Notes: generated from the sequence alone by a model not told the origin. DNA of 64,000 nucleotides from Chitinibacter bivalviorum (GCF_013403565.1 NZ_CP058627.1:1550001-1614000), one strand, 5' to 3'. Shown: positions 53,951 to 63,633, numbered from the stretch's first letter. Translations and numbers: made by a program.

Positions 53951-55114
53951 TTAATCCGACTCGTCTGCAGCTAGAAAATCGCGCAATTGCTGCTCTTTTT
54001 GTAAAGCATCACGATAGCCCAAAGCAATCAGCTCACGCGCGTACGGCCCGCAAAATAATAGGTAGCTGGCCAACACCGAGCCTTGGCGACGAAATGCACC
54101 CAAACCACCGAGAAAAAAGCGCATCCCCAGCGAAAATTCGCGCCGAAATGGCAGTGTGAGTTTTTCCAAAGGCTGCGATGGCGCAATGGTGAGCACTTCA
54201 ACGGGGCGTAAATTTAAATGCCCGTTTTGCCGGATTTCCTCCGGGATAAAGGAAATGGTGCGATTAATCCGCGTCATGCGCTCCAGATCAGTTTCCATCG
54301 CATCCAGAAAAATACTATTCATTAACTGCCCGCTGACCTGCGCCAGCGTGGGGTAGCCGGAAGTGTGCTGCCGCGCCGGCCCCGCCTCACTTTGCGGCGC
54401 CACCCCAATCACCAACATGCGTTTCGCACCCAAATGAATCGCTGGGCTTAAGGGTGCAATTTGCCGCACCGAGCCATCGCCAAAATATTCGCGGTGAATA
54501 CGCTCCGCCGGAAAAACAAGGGGTATGGCGCTAGAAGCCATGAGGTGATTGATTTCCAGCTGAGTACGTACCCCGATGCGCGAAGCACGCTGCCAACTTT
54601 CCAGCCCTTCCGCGCCTTGAAAAAATGCCACCGACTGCCCTGAGCTATAACCGAGCGCCGAAATCGACACCGCTTTCAATGCGCCTGAATCAATATTGTT
54701 TTGGATTTGCGAAAAATCGACGATCTGACTCAGAAACTCACGCAGCGGTGCATTATCCAAAAACGACCGGGGATTTTTCTTACCCAAGCCCCCCACCAGC
54801 ATCGCGCCCAGCCAATGTGCGCCCGTCGCCATTAAGGCACCCATCGAGCCGTGATAAATTTGCTCGGGCTGCAAGTTCTGCCACATCCGCGCCAGCGAAA
54901 ATACCGAGCGCCGAAATTCGCCCGCGCCCATCGCCAAGCCTGCAGCGTTGATCGCGCCGGCTGAAGTGCCACAAATAATCGGAAAAGGATTGGGCGCGTG
55001 TTGGGGCAATAATTTGGCGATCGCCAGCAAGACCCCAACTTGATACGCGGCACGAGCGCCGCCGCCAGACAGGATTAGTGCGGTATCGGGTGCTGCATTT
55101 AGATTTCGACTCAT
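53951..55114 (-). CDS. Patatin-like phospholipase
   Basis: A 387-residue Ser-Asp dyad hydrolase. The oxyanion loop is LILSGGGARAAYQVGVL, the nucleophile elbow GTSAGAINA has Ser51, and the dyad Asp lies in YFGDGSVRQIAPLSPAIH. The C-terminal ~120 residues (LTLPFRREFSLGMRFFLGGL, SYLLFCGPYARELIALGYRD) form a membrane-associating helical region common in proteobacterial members. The ATG at 55114 follows GGGGAGGCAGC; an upstream in-frame ATG would include that site in the coding region. There is no signal peptide. The substrate is unknown; it is divergent from guaB. Confidence 0.9.
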   Translation of the reverse strand: MSRNLNAAPDTALILSGGGARAAYQVGVLLAIAKLLPQHAPNPFPIICGTSAGAINAAGLAMGAGEFRRSVFSLARMWQNLQPEQIYHGSMGALMATGAHWLGAMLVGGLGKKNPRSFLDNAPLREFLSQIVDFSQIQNNIDSGALKAVSISALGYSSGQSVAFFQGAEGLESWQRASRIGVRTQLEINHLMASSAIPLVFPAERIHREYFGDGSVRQIAPLSPAIHLGAKRMLVIGVAPQSEAGPARQHTSGYPTLAQVSGQLMNSIFLDAMETDLERMTRINRTISFIPEEIRQNGHLNLRPVEVLTIAPSQPLEKLTLPFRREFSLGMRFFLGGLGAFRRQGSVLASYLLFCGPYARELIALGYRDALQKEQQLRDFLAADESD

Positions 55115-55228
55115 GCTGCCTCCCCGCCAGCCTGACATTAAGCGGGCTGCCTTACTTCAAGCTAGCCTGCGCGGCGCAATACATCAATCATGCAACGCAG
55201 CATTCAAAAGGCCAGCACGAAACATTGT

Positions 55229-55242
55229 TTGTAATATTACAA
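55229..55242. promoter_or_regulatory. 14-bp perfect palindrome in the patatin/guaB intergenic region
   Basis: TTGTAATATTACAA lies 62-75 bases before guaB and 29 bases upstream of its -10 box, where a dimeric regulator could act. The binding factor is not known; it does not match the enterobacterial PurR box. Confidence 0.4.
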
Positions 55243-55270
55243 GGCCATAGTCGAAAAACTTGCATTTCGG

Positions 55271-55276
55271 TATAAT
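55271..55276 (+). promoter_or_regulatory. Candidate -10 box of guaB
   Basis: Perfect TATAAT 28 bases before the ATG. The -35 region is poor at 16-18 bp spacing. AAAAGGA then serves as ribosome-binding site. Confidence 0.5.
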
Positions 55277-55300
55277 GCTTTTTTGGCGAAAAGGATTTAG

Positions 55301-56770
<1,470 letters not shown>

Positions 56771-56790
56771 GCGCTTGATCGCATCGCCCA

Positions 56791-56820
56791 AAAAAAACCG
56801 CCTCTCGAGGCGGTTTTTTT
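56791..56820 (+). terminator. Rho-independent terminator after guaB
   Basis: Seven A residues, ACCGCCTC - TCGA-type loop - GAGGCGGT and seven T residues, 20 bases after the stop. Confidence 0.9.
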
Positions 56821-56983
56821 ACTTCCGCAAACCCATTCGCGCTCACCACCACCCTGCGCAACGATTGAGGGATCAGGCAAATCCGTATTATTCACATGAT
56901 GGGGCGGCGCTAGATTAAGTCTGGCTTAAGGCGTGATTGATTAAATGCACACATACCATTTATTCAATCGACGGAGTCACACC

Positions 56984-57310
56984 ATGAAAACCACCCTCAC
57001 CGCCCTATTTGCCGCCCTCACTTTCACCGTCACCCTATCAGCATGGAGCGCCATCCACACCGCCAGCAGCAGCGCGCCAGTGCCAGCCTCTGACATGGCC
57101 GTCAATACCGAAGTACAAAGAACGCTGCTGAGCGATGCTGAATTACGCGATTTTGGTCTGCGTGTCGCCACCCGCAAAGGGGATGTGCAATTGATGGGGG
57201 AAGTGGCGTCGCAACAGCAAATGGAACGTGCGATTACGTTGGCACGGTCTATTAGTGGCGTACAGGCAATTCATAATCATTTAAGTGTTCAAACAGCCAA
57301 TGTGGCTTAA
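56984..57310 (+). CDS. Exported BON-domain protein
   Basis: A 108-residue periplasmic protein. The signal peptide covers about residues 1-24 (MKTTLTALFAALTFTVTLSA). The mature part is a single BON domain (about 45-105: NTEVQRTLLSDAEL, RKGDVQLMGEVASQQQMERA, SISGVQAIHNHL), a fold thought to bind phospholipid surfaces (as in OsmY). GGAG precedes the ATG at 56984; the frame open upstream lacks a ribosome-binding site. It is short for the family (one BON instead of two). Function in this organism is unknown. Confidence 0.82.
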   Translation: MKTTLTALFAALTFTVTLSAWSAIHTASSSAPVPASDMAVNTEVQRTLLSDAELRDFGLRVATRKGDVQLMGEVASQQQMERAITLARSISGVQAIHNHLSVQTANVA

Positions 57311-57394
57311 TCCATTAGGCCTGACTGCGACTCACCACTGGCTGTGATTTTTTAAGCGCCGCAGTTTAACGGCAATCAGCTCAAATAGCAGCGA

Positions 57395-57443
57395 GGGTAT
57401 TGCCATCAAAGCATTGATCAAATTGATCTACCTTACTATACCC
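57395..57443. repeat. GGGTAT/ATACCC intergenic repeat, copy 5
   Basis: 49 bp with perfect GGGTAT... and ...TATACCC ends and an internal GCATTGATCA, about 85 bases after the BON gene. It is the same length as copy 7. Confidence 0.6.
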
Positions 57444-57866
57444 ATGCAGGCCTATTTATTTTCGTAGTATTCACTAAGCATATTGAATCGCAACTACACC
57501 TGAGATTAGCCTGCTACTCAGGCGATAAACCGGCCGTTTCGCCGGCCAAACGAGCAAGGGATGGGTCTTGCCCCACCCCTTGCAACCCCAGCGCGCCCGA
57601 TCGACGCGAAACCCCGTCCGTCCAGCGCTTGGCAAGGCGCCGCAAAACTCGCTGCGCGCTAGCGTCGCGCAGCTCAAACAGGTTGCGGCTTAAAACCTTG
57701 CCAACCGCCTCCCGAACGGCGCGTCTCCACGGGCAATCCGCCCTAATTAGAGCGGGGTATATCTACCAAAAACAATTCAGAATTAATCTTCAGAGCAACA
57801 CCTAGGCATGTATATGCCACAGTCGTTGGTCTGCACCAACTCCCCTGCAGCAGCGCCGAGCGAGGA

Positions 57867-57927
57867 ACAATCGGCAAGGGAATTCGGCGGGCTCTGTTTT
57901 GTTAAAGCCCGCCGCCTTGCCGATTGT
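57867..57927. repeat. Long inverted repeat (61 bp)
   Basis: Outer arms ACAATCGGCAAGG and CCTTGCCGATTGT (13 bp, perfect) enclose a second pair GGCGGGCT/AGCCCGCC. The whole forms a long interrupted hairpin without a U tract. Confidence 0.75.
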
Positions 57928-57981
57928 CCGCAGCGAGGGTACGGGCGTATCCCGCGCAGATGCCGGGGGCTGCTTTGGGGT

Positions 57982-58013
57982 GCAGGGGTATTTGCAGAAG
58001 CAAATACCCCTGC
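57982..58013. repeat. Perfect 14-bp hairpin
   Basis: GCAGGGGTATTTGC - AGAA - GCAAATACCCCTGC. No U tract follows on either strand. It is probably part of a larger dispersed element with the neighbouring GC-rich repeat. Confidence 0.8.
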
Positions 58014-58074
58014 CCGTTTGCGCGGCGGAACGCGCATTGAAACATCGCGCCAGCGGCGCAAAAAACACAAAAAA

Positions 58075-58190
58075 TGTAGGGCGGGTTAGCCGCAGGCGTA
58101 ACCCGCCAAACGGATTGTGGTAAGCTTTCTCGAAATCAAATTAGCGCTTAATTCAACCATTGCTCAGCGCGGGTCAGAACCCGCCCTACA
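58075..58190. mobile_element. MITE-like element with 13-bp terminal inverted repeats
   Basis: The ends TGTAGGGCGGGTT and AACCCGCCCTACA are perfect inverted repeats 116 bp apart. Next to the left end lies a second palindrome (GGCGGGTTAGCCGCAGGCG followed by TAACCCGCC). No coding capacity and no clear target-site duplication. Short GTAGGG...CCCTAC elements of this type are scattered in many proteobacterial genomes. Confidence 0.6.
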
Positions 58191-58296
58191 AGGCTACAGT
58201 ACTGCGCTAAAAGCAATTGAAGCTTATTTGCAAATACGATTCTGGGGGAAGTTAAACCATCCGAAGATGGGGCAATAAATCATCGGCGATAACAAA

Positions 58297-58734
58297 CTAT
58301 ATGTTCATTCGATATTTTGGATGCCCAATAGAAACTTCTTTGTTAACAATCATGGTCATGAAAGAATTGAGTGCATCGCTAATCAAGGCTATTTCTTGCT
58401 CCCTGCTCAATGCATGTGGATAAGGTATTTCTTTTCTCGCTTTGTGATAATTCTGATAAACATCTTTCCAAACTTCACCAATTAGGCTCCACCCATCCTG
58501 CCGCTTCTTGATAGAAGTCTGATTTAGTGGTGATCCGGCTTCTGCTACCGTTAAATTTTCACCCAAATCCTGCTGATAAGTAAAAGCAATCAAAATGTCT
58601 TCGCTTTGAAAGACGGTACATGAGAAATCATCACCATTTTCATCCATAACCAAAATAAAACCATGATTATTCAAGAATTCAGCATATTCTCTGCCAGCAA
58701 GCGTGCCTAGTGGATCGATCGTCGTCTTATTCAT
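58297..58734 (-). CDS. Uncharacterised protein, possible orphan immunity protein
   Basis: A 145-residue soluble, acidic protein with no signal peptide or membrane segment (LAGREYAEFLNNHGFILVMD, FTYQQDLGENLTVAEAGSPL, RQDGWSLIGEVWKDVYQNYH). I do not recognise the family. It is AT-richer than its neighbours, sits among repeats, and its ATG overlaps by 8 bases the stop of a short frame (58727-58830) that reads like the last residues of a toxin. Toxin-then-overlapping-immunity is the usual order in polymorphic toxin modules, so an orphan immunity gene is a reasonable guess, but only a guess. The start has no strong ribosome-binding site, in keeping with coupling to the lost upstream gene. Confidence 0.65.
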   Translation of the reverse strand: MNKTTIDPLGTLAGREYAEFLNNHGFILVMDENGDDFSCTVFQSEDILIAFTYQQDLGENLTVAEAGSPLNQTSIKKRQDGWSLIGEVWKDVYQNYHKARKEIPYPHALSREQEIALISDALNSFMTMIVNKEVSIGHPKYRMNI

Positions 58735-58830
58735 ATTGCACCTTAGCCCATGTGTTGCCTTTTTTGACGTAACCCAACTCTTTGAATTGAGTACTATTCA
58801 ATAAGTCAATTTCACGAAGTGTTGCAGCCC
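58727..58830 (-). pseudogene. 3' stump of a toxin-like gene, cut off by a MITE-like element
   Basis: The frame reads AATLREIDLLNSTQFKELGY then VKKGNTWAKVQYE and stops at a TAA overlapping the start of the next gene (ATGAATAA). The residues look like a protein end (balanced charges, GNTW turn) rather than chance translation. The frame runs straight into the GTAGGG element at 58831, which marks where the rest of the gene was lost. An ATG inside the element (58873) would give a 48-residue chimaera, but it is not expected to be functional. Confidence 0.45.
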
Positions 58831-58904
58831 GTAGGGTGTAACAACCGAAGGGCGTTACACCGATCTGCGTCATGGTGCAATGCGCTTCGCTTATTGCACC
58901 CTAC
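58831..58904. mobile_element. MITE-like palindromic element (74 bp)
   Basis: The ends GTAGGGTG and CACCCTAC are inverted. Two internal hairpins are visible: GGTGTAAC...GTTACACC and GGTGCAAT...ATTGCACC. It is related in its ends to the element at 58075-58190 and borders the toxin-like stump. Confidence 0.65.
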
Positions 58905-58918
58905 TTATACACCACTCC

Positions 58919-58968
58919 GTATACCACTAAAAACCAATACCAACAATAACTACAACCATATACCCCCC
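58919..58968. repeat. GGGTAT/ATACCC intergenic repeat, copy 6
   Basis: 50 bp between the MITE-like element and the aspS terminator. In reverse complement it begins GGGGGGTATATGGTTGTAG; the far end (GGTATAC) is less well kept. Confidence 0.45.
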
Positions 58969-58971
58969 AAC

Positions 58972-59000
58972 AAAAAAGACCGCCAAAGGCGGTCTTTTTT
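58972..59000 (-). terminator. Rho-independent terminator after aspS
   Basis: AAAAAAGACCGCC - loop - GGCGGTCTTTTTT, symmetrical, starting 20 bases after the aspS stop on the minus strand. Confidence 0.9.
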
Positions 59001-59019
59001 ATCAACTCAAACTACACAA

Positions 59020-60819
59020 TCACTCAATCACTGGCGGATTACGCAATTTGATGTGCAATTCGCGCAATTGCTTCTCGTCCACCGCATTTGGTGCATTGGT
59101 CAACAGACACTGCGCACGTTGCGTTTTCGGGAAGGCGATCACGTCGCGGATTGATTCGGCGCCGGTCATCAGGGTGACCAAACGATCCAGACCGAAGGCC
59201 AAGCCGCCGTGTGGAGGCGCGCCGAATTTCAGGTTGTCGAGCAAGAAGCCAAATTTGTTTTGCGCTTCTTCTTCGCCGATACCGAGGGCGTCAAATACCG
59301 TTGATTGCACGTCAGCTTGGTGGATACGGACTGAACCGCCGCCCATTTCCCAACCGTTCAACACCATGTCGTAAGCGCGTGCTTTGCACTCGCCTGGGCT
59401 GGTTTTGAGCAATTCGAGGTGCTCGGCTTTTGGCGAAGTGAATGGGTGGTGACACGCGTTCCAACGTTTGCCGTCTTCGTCGTATTCAAACATTGGGAAG
59501 TCAACGACCCACAATGGTTTCCACGATTTAGTGAAGTAGCCGCCCGCTTCGCCGCGCTCGTGACCGATCTTGATCCGCAGTGCGCCGATCGCTTCGTCAA
59601 CGATTTTGCGTTTGTCCGCACCAAAGAAGATGAGGTCGCCATTTTGCGCACCAGTGCGCTCGATGATGGTTTTCAGCGCTTCAACCGACAGGAATTTCAC
59701 GATTGGGGCTTTCAGGCCAGAATCTTCGGTGTTGCTGATGTTGCTAACGTCTTCAACCTTGATGTAGGCCAGACCTTTGGCGCCGTAGATGCCGACGAAT
59801 TTGGTGTAGTCGTCGATGTCTTTACGGCTCAATACTGCGCCGCCTGGAATACGCAAGCCGACTACGCGGCCGCCGTCCATGTCTGCTGCGCCACGGAAGA
59901 CTTTGAATTCTTCCGTTTTCATCACGTCGGTGAGTTCAGTGAATTTCAAGTCAACGCGCAGGTCGGGTTTGTCCGAGCCGTAGTAGTACATCGCGTCGTC
60001 ATACGCCATGCGTGGGAATTCGCCCAGATCCACATTGATCGCTTCTTTGAAGACGTGACGCGCCATTTCTTCGGTGATGCTCATGATTTCTTCTTCGTTT
60101 AAAAACGAAGTTTCAATATCGATCTGTGTGAATTCAGGCTGACGATCAGCGCGCAAGTCTTCGTCACGGAAGCATTTGGTGATTTGGTAGTAGCGATCGA
60201 AACCAGCCACCATCAACAGCTGTTTGAACAGCTGTGGCGATTGTGGCAAGGCGAAGAATTGACCGTCGTGTACGCGAGATGGCACGAGGTAATCGCGCGC
60301 ACCTTCTGGCGTAGAGCGAGTCAGCATCGGCGTTTCGATGTCGATAAAGCCTTTGGTGTCGAGGAAGTTACGTACCAGCAAAGCCACTTGGTAACGCAGA
60401 CGCAGATTGCGTTGCATTGTTGGGCGACGCAAGTCGATCACGCGGTTAGTCAAACGCACGTTTTCAGAGAGATTTTCATCGTCGATCTGGAACGGTGGCG
60501 TTTCGGCTTTATTCAGAATGATGATGTCTTTGGCCAATACTTCGATCTGACCAGAAATCATTTTGCTATTGGTCGTGCCTTCTGGGCGCGCGCGCACCAG
60601 ACCTTTGATTTCCAATACGTATTCGCTGCGCGATGCATCGGCAGTGGCAAATGCATCAGGGGTGTCTGGGTCAACCACAACTTGGACGATGCCTTCACGG
60701 TCGCGCAAGTCGATAAAAATCACGCCACCGTGGTCACGACGACGATGAGCCCAACCTTGCAAAGTCACAGTCTGGCCGAGGTATTGCTCGTTGATCAGAC
60801 CACAGTAATTAGTACGCAT
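59020..60819 (-). CDS. aspS: Aspartyl-tRNA synthetase
   Basis: Charges tRNA-Asp. The 599-residue bacterial-type class II synthetase has an N-terminal OB anticodon-binding domain (1-110; [20 protein letters not shown]). The catalytic core has motif 2 ([20 protein letters not shown]) and motif 3 ([14 protein letters not shown]). The GAD insertion domain (about 290-415) is typical of bacteria. The ending [15 protein letters not shown] is usual. It lies third in the fmdB-DUF502-aspS series, an order common in betaproteobacteria. A terminator follows. Confidence 0.97.
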   Translation of the reverse strand: MRTNYCGLINEQYLGQTVTLQGWAHRRRDHGGVIFIDLRDREGIVQVVVDPDTPDAFATADASRSEYVLEIKGLVRARPEGTTNSKMISGQIEVLAKDIIILNKAETPPFQIDDENLSENVRLTNRVIDLRRPTMQRNLRLRYQVALLVRNFLDTKGFIDIETPMLTRSTPEGARDYLVPSRVHDGQFFALPQSPQLFKQLLMVAGFDRYYQITKCFRDEDLRADRQPEFTQIDIETSFLNEEEIMSITEEMARHVFKEAINVDLGEFPRMAYDDAMYYYGSDKPDLRVDLKFTELTDVMKTEEFKVFRGAADMDGGRVVGLRIPGGAVLSRKDIDDYTKFVGIYGAKGLAYIKVEDVSNISNTEDSGLKAPIVKFLSVEALKTIIERTGAQNGDLIFFGADKRKIVDEAIGALRIKIGHERGEAGGYFTKSWKPLWVVDFPMFEYDEDGKRWNACHHPFTSPKAEHLELLKTSPGECKARAYDMVLNGWEMGGGSVRIHQADVQSTVFDALGIGEEEAQNKFGFLLDNLKFGAPPHGGLAFGLDRLVTLMTGAESIRDVIAFPKTQRAQCLLTNAPNAVDEKQLRELHIKLRNPPVIE

Positions 60820-60896
60820 TGAATTTCCCTAATTAAAACTAAGTCAATGAAGTAAGGGTGCCTTGCCTCGCAAGCCACTTTTACTCGATATCGATA

Positions 60897-61616
60897 TCAA
60901 TCATTTGTTGCAACGACAACTGCACGCTGCTGTTCACCTACATTGAGGCTTATTGCTTCTGGGTAGCTCACCACCTTGGCTGATGGCATCACGACCCCCA
61001 TTGAAATCACATATTTGAGCGCCTCATCGACGCTCATATCCAGCTCTTTGACATCGGCTTTGCGCGCCATAAACAAAAAGCCCGACGTTGGATTGGGCGT
61101 GGTCGGTACAAACACCGAAATTAACTCGCCTTCCAATTTTTCGCCGATCTCGCCGCCGGGTGCGCCGGTTTGAAAACCCACCGACCAAGTGCCCTGATGC
61201 GGAAACTGCACCAATACTGCTTTGCGAAACGCTTGGCCCGAGTCGGAAAACAGCGTATCGGAAACCTGCTTCACGCTGTTATAGATCGAGCGCACAATCG
61301 GAATACGATTGAGCAGGCTCTCACCAATTCGCAATAAGCGTCGTCCCAGCATATTGGTTGCGATCATGCCGGTAATCAGCAACACCAGCACCGTCAGAAT
61401 GACGCCAAAGCCGGGAATGTGATGCGCATTATTTAAGCTAGGAACACTGCTCGACATACCGCGCAGCAGCCAGTAGTCGGGGCGAATTTCATTGGGCAAA
61501 ATCGCGCCCAGTTGATCCATCGTGCCAATCAGCGTGTTGAGCACCCACAGCGTGATGGCCAGTGGAATCCAGATCAACAACCCAGTGAGCAGATAACGCT
61601 TAAAATAGCTGGTCAC
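60897..61616 (-). CDS. DUF502 membrane protein
   Basis: A 239-residue inner-membrane protein with two transmembrane helices (residues 8-28, YLLTGLLIWIPLAITLWVLN; and about 65-90, FGVILTVLVLLITGMIATNM). A conserved cytoplasmic domain follows, containing LLNRIPIVRSIYNSVKQVSD and FVPTTPNPTSGFLFM. The family is widespread and of unknown function. It lies 14 bases after the FmdB gene and 77 bases before aspS on the same strand. Confidence 0.9.
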   Translation of the reverse strand: MTSYFKRYLLTGLLIWIPLAITLWVLNTLIGTMDQLGAILPNEIRPDYWLLRGMSSSVPSLNNAHHIPGFGVILTVLVLLITGMIATNMLGRRLLRIGESLLNRIPIVRSIYNSVKQVSDTLFSDSGQAFRKAVLVQFPHQGTWSVGFQTGAPGGEIGEKLEGELISVFVPTTPNPTSGFLFMARKADVKELDMSVDEALKYVISMGVVMPSAKVVSYPEAISLNVGEQQRAVVVATND

Positions 61617-61630
61617 ATCGCCCTCAATAT

Positions 61631-61849
61631 TTAATTGCTACCGCTGGTTGAACCACCGGATGCAGATTTATTTTTAAAATCAGTCTGATACCAGCCATTG
61701 CCTTTCAATTGAAAACCAGCGGCAGTGACTTGTTTTTCATATTTTTCAGTTTTACAGGCTGGACATTGCGTCAAAATGGCATCGGCCATTTTTTGCATGT
61801 GTTCATCCGCATGACCACACTCAGCACAGCGATAAGCGTAAATAGGCAT
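61631..61849 (-). CDS. FmdB-type zinc-ribbon protein
   Basis: A 72-residue protein starting MPIYAYRCAECGHADEHMQK, with two CxxC knuckles (CAEC, CPAC) forming a zinc ribbon, and a Gly/Ser-rich tail. The length and the ATTAAGFQLKGNGWYQTDFK-like stretch (VTAAGFQLKGNGWYQTDF) are those of the FmdB regulatory-domain family. The actual function is unknown. The ATG at 61849 has AAAGGAG upstream. It is the first gene of the aspS operon. Confidence 0.92.
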   Translation of the reverse strand: MPIYAYRCAECGHADEHMQKMADAILTQCPACKTEKYEKQVTAAGFQLKGNGWYQTDFKNKSASGGSTSGSN

Positions 61850-61873
61850 AAGCGCTCCTTTCCAGAACACAGC

Positions 61874-61903
61874 ATTATAACGGAGAACTGATTCGAACGT
61901 GAA
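61874..61903 (-). promoter_or_regulatory. Candidate sigma-70 promoter of the fmdB-DUF502-aspS operon
   Basis: On the minus strand TTCACG (4 of 6 matches to the -35 consensus), an 18-base spacer and a perfect TATAAT, placing the start point about 18 bases before the fmdB-type ATG. Confidence 0.5.
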
Positions 61904-62011
61904 TGCGCTTATCGCCCACGTCCGCGAGCCATCGCGCTACACGGCAGTGCAAAATCTTTGGCGGCGATGAAAAATGGTGCATTCCCACAGCAGAGCGACG
62001 AACTTACCGAT

Positions 62012-62060
62012 GGGTATATGCTCAAAAAGCTTTCACTACATTGATTTCAAAGACATACCC
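62012..62060. repeat. GGGTAT/ATACCC intergenic repeat, copy 7
   Basis: 49 bp with perfect GGGTAT and ATACCC ends and internal ATTGATTTCAAAG. It ends two bases before the stop codon of the DUF486 gene. Confidence 0.6.
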
Positions 62061-62062
62061 AA

Positions 62063-62410
62063 TCAAGCACGAAACATAAAATACACCGCACCGACCATGC
62101 ACAGCGCGGCGTAGACATAGTTCCACTGAAAAGGCTGCTTCATATACAAAACAGCAAAGGGAATAAACACACTCAAGGTAATGACTTCTTGCATGATTTT
62201 TAGCTGCGCAAGGCTATATACTTGGTAGCCGATGCGGTTGGCAGGCACTTGCAGCATATATTCAAAGAAGGCAATGCCCCAGCTCATCAAGGCCATCAGA
62301 AACCAGGGTTTGGTCGTACCATTTTTCAAATGGGCGTACCACGCGAAAGTCATAAATAAGTTTGAGCAGACCAATAATAGGACGCTAGAGAGCGCCGGTG
62401 GTAGGTTCAT
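62063..62410 (-). CDS. DUF486 / DMT-like small membrane protein
   Basis: A 115-residue protein with four hydrophobic helices. The segments TFAWYAHLKN, SWGIAFFEYMLQVPANRIGY and LKIMQEVITLSVFIPFAVLY are diagnostic of the DUF486 family, which resembles the drug/metabolite transporter superfamily. Transport activity has not been established as far as I know. It is monocistronic and divergent from the TPR gene. Confidence 0.9.
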   Translation of the reverse strand: MNLPPALSSVLLLVCSNLFMTFAWYAHLKNGTTKPWFLMALMSWGIAFFEYMLQVPANRIGYQVYSLAQLKIMQEVITLSVFIPFAVLYMKQPFQWNYVYAALCMVGAVYFMFRA

Positions 62411-62481
62411 ACAGGCAAATACCCGAATTTTTGCTAGAATCGCGCTAGTTTACCGTGACCACATCCTCACTCGGAATACCC

Positions 62482-63594
62482 ATGTACGCTTTACGCTCAG
62501 TCATTGCTGCCCTGCCACTGCTCTTTTCTATGGCCGCCTACGCCGGTGATAGCGAAGATATCCAGCAGCTCATTCGTGCCAAGCAGTTTCCACAAGCACT
62601 CGAGCGCGCCGACAAAGCGTTAAGCAAATCACCCAAAGATGCGCAATTGCGTTTTTTGCGTGGGATTGCATTGAGTGAATTGGGCCGCACAGACGAAGCG
62701 ATTAAAGTATTTACTAAATTGTCGGAAGACTATCCGCAATTGCCCGAGCCTTATAATAATTTAGCGGTGCTTTACGCCAATAAAGGCCAGCTCGACAAAT
62801 CTCGCGCCGCCTTGCAAATGGCGATTCAAACCAACCCAAGCTACGCGATTGCCCATGAAAATCTGGGTGATTTATATGCGCGCTTGGCGTCACAGGCTTA
62901 CGACAAGGCTTTGCAACTTGAAGGCGCTAACTCGCAAGTACAAACCAAGCTCAAACTCGTTGATTCTCTATTTAGCCAGCAAGGAAATCGATCACCGATC
63001 GCTCCTGTTGCCGCGCCAGTTGCGCCAAGCCCAGTAGCGAAGCCTGCGCCAACGACGGCGGTAGTCAGCAAACCCGCGCCAACTGCCACACCAACAGCAG
63101 TGGTCACCGCCAAACCAACGGCGGCACCGAAAGCGACTGCAACGCCAAAACCAACAGCCGCACCGACAACAGCCCCAACAGCCAAGGCGACAGCGGCACC
63201 AACCGCGACGCCGAAAGCCAGCCCAGCACCAAGCGAAGCGCCAAAAACGGATAACGCAGCTCGCCAGCAGGTCATTGCCAGCGTCGAAGGTTGGGCCAGC
63301 GCGTGGAGTCGTCAGAATGTGAATGGCTATATCAATAGCTATTCGAAAAACTTCAAAGCACCAGGCGGCCGTGCGGCATGGAAAAAAGATCGCCAAGCCA
63401 AAATCAGCGCGCCCAAGTCGATTGACGTGAATGTGCGTGACATCAAAGTAGACATGGTGGACGACAATACGGCGAAAGTTCGTTTGCGTCAGGACTACAA
63501 ATCAGATCGACTCTCAACAAGTACGACCAAAACCCTGATTCTAGAAAAATCAGGCGGCCGCTGGCTCATTCGTGAAGAACGAATCGGTGGTTAA
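62482..63594 (+). CDS. Exported TPR protein with Ala/Pro/Thr linker and NTF2-like (Cds6-type) C-terminal domain
   Basis: A 370-residue periplasmic protein. Signal peptide is residues 1-21 (...SMAAYA-GD). Three TPR motifs lie in about 25-135 (LRFLRGIALSELGRTDEAIK; EPYNNLAVLYANKGQLDKSR). A 95-residue Ala/Pro/Thr/Lys low-complexity linker follows. The C-terminal ~110 residues form an NTF2-like domain (VIASVEGWASAWSRQNVNGY; GGRAAWKKDRQAKISAPKSI; GGRWLIREERI) like that found with L,D-transpeptidases (Cds6 type). The ATG at 62482 is used since it starts the signal peptide; its ribosome-binding site is weak. It is 39 bases ahead of the next gene. Confidence 0.82.
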   Translation: MYALRSVIAALPLLFSMAAYAGDSEDIQQLIRAKQFPQALERADKALSKSPKDAQLRFLRGIALSELGRTDEAIKVFTKLSEDYPQLPEPYNNLAVLYANKGQLDKSRAALQMAIQTNPSYAIAHENLGDLYARLASQAYDKALQLEGANSQVQTKLKLVDSLFSQQGNRSPIAPVAAPVAPSPVAKPAPTTAVVSKPAPTATPTAVVTAKPTAAPKATATPKPTAAPTTAPTAKATAAPTATPKASPAPSEAPKTDNAARQQVIASVEGWASAWSRQNVNGYINSYSKNFKAPGGRAAWKKDRQAKISAPKSIDVNVRDIKVDMVDDNTAKVRLRQDYKSDRLSTSTTKTLILEKSGGRWLIREERIGG

Positions 63595-63633
63595 ACAGAT
63601 GTCTGCACCTAATCGAACGCCAGTGGTCAATTG

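Larger units (their letters stand above)
57311..58296. other. ~1-kb stretch without a credible gene, rich in inverted repeats
   Basis: Holds repeat copy 5 (57395-57443), a GC-rich block (about 57510-57740) with AACCGGCCGTTTCGCCGGCC-like palindromes, two strong hairpins (57867-57927, 57982-58013) and a MITE-like element (58075-58190). Open frames up to ~95 codons exist on both strands across the GC-rich blocks, but they overlap one another, lack ribosome-binding sites and follow the palindromes, so I do not call them. The composition is sharply GC-richer than the flanks in 57500-57740 and 57850-58060. Confidence 0.7.

Noticed and set aside
57474..57677. 67-codon minus-strand frame containing GWGKTHPLLVWPAKRP
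   Set aside because: Lies in a palindromic GC-rich block; another frame across the same bases is equally open. More likely a dispersed repeat or decayed fragment than a gene.
57754..57803. Eighth copy of the GGGTAT/ATACCC repeat
   Set aside because: Has a GGGGTATAT end but no matching TATACC at the expected distance.
57808..58089. Overlapping open frames of 74-95 codons on both strands in the GC-rich repeat block
   Set aside because: They coincide with long palindromes, lack ribosome-binding sites, and several mutually exclusive frames are open at once, as expected from GC-rich repeats.
58205..58279. Plus-strand frame ending ALKAIEAYLQIRFWGKLNHP...
   Set aside because: Reads like a protein end but starts inside the MITE-like element, has no start or ribosome-binding site, and is too short to judge.
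59419..60822. Long antisense frames (over 200 codons) opposite aspS
   Set aside because: Arise from the codon bias of aspS read backwards; Phe/Val/His-rich composition and no ribosome-binding sites.
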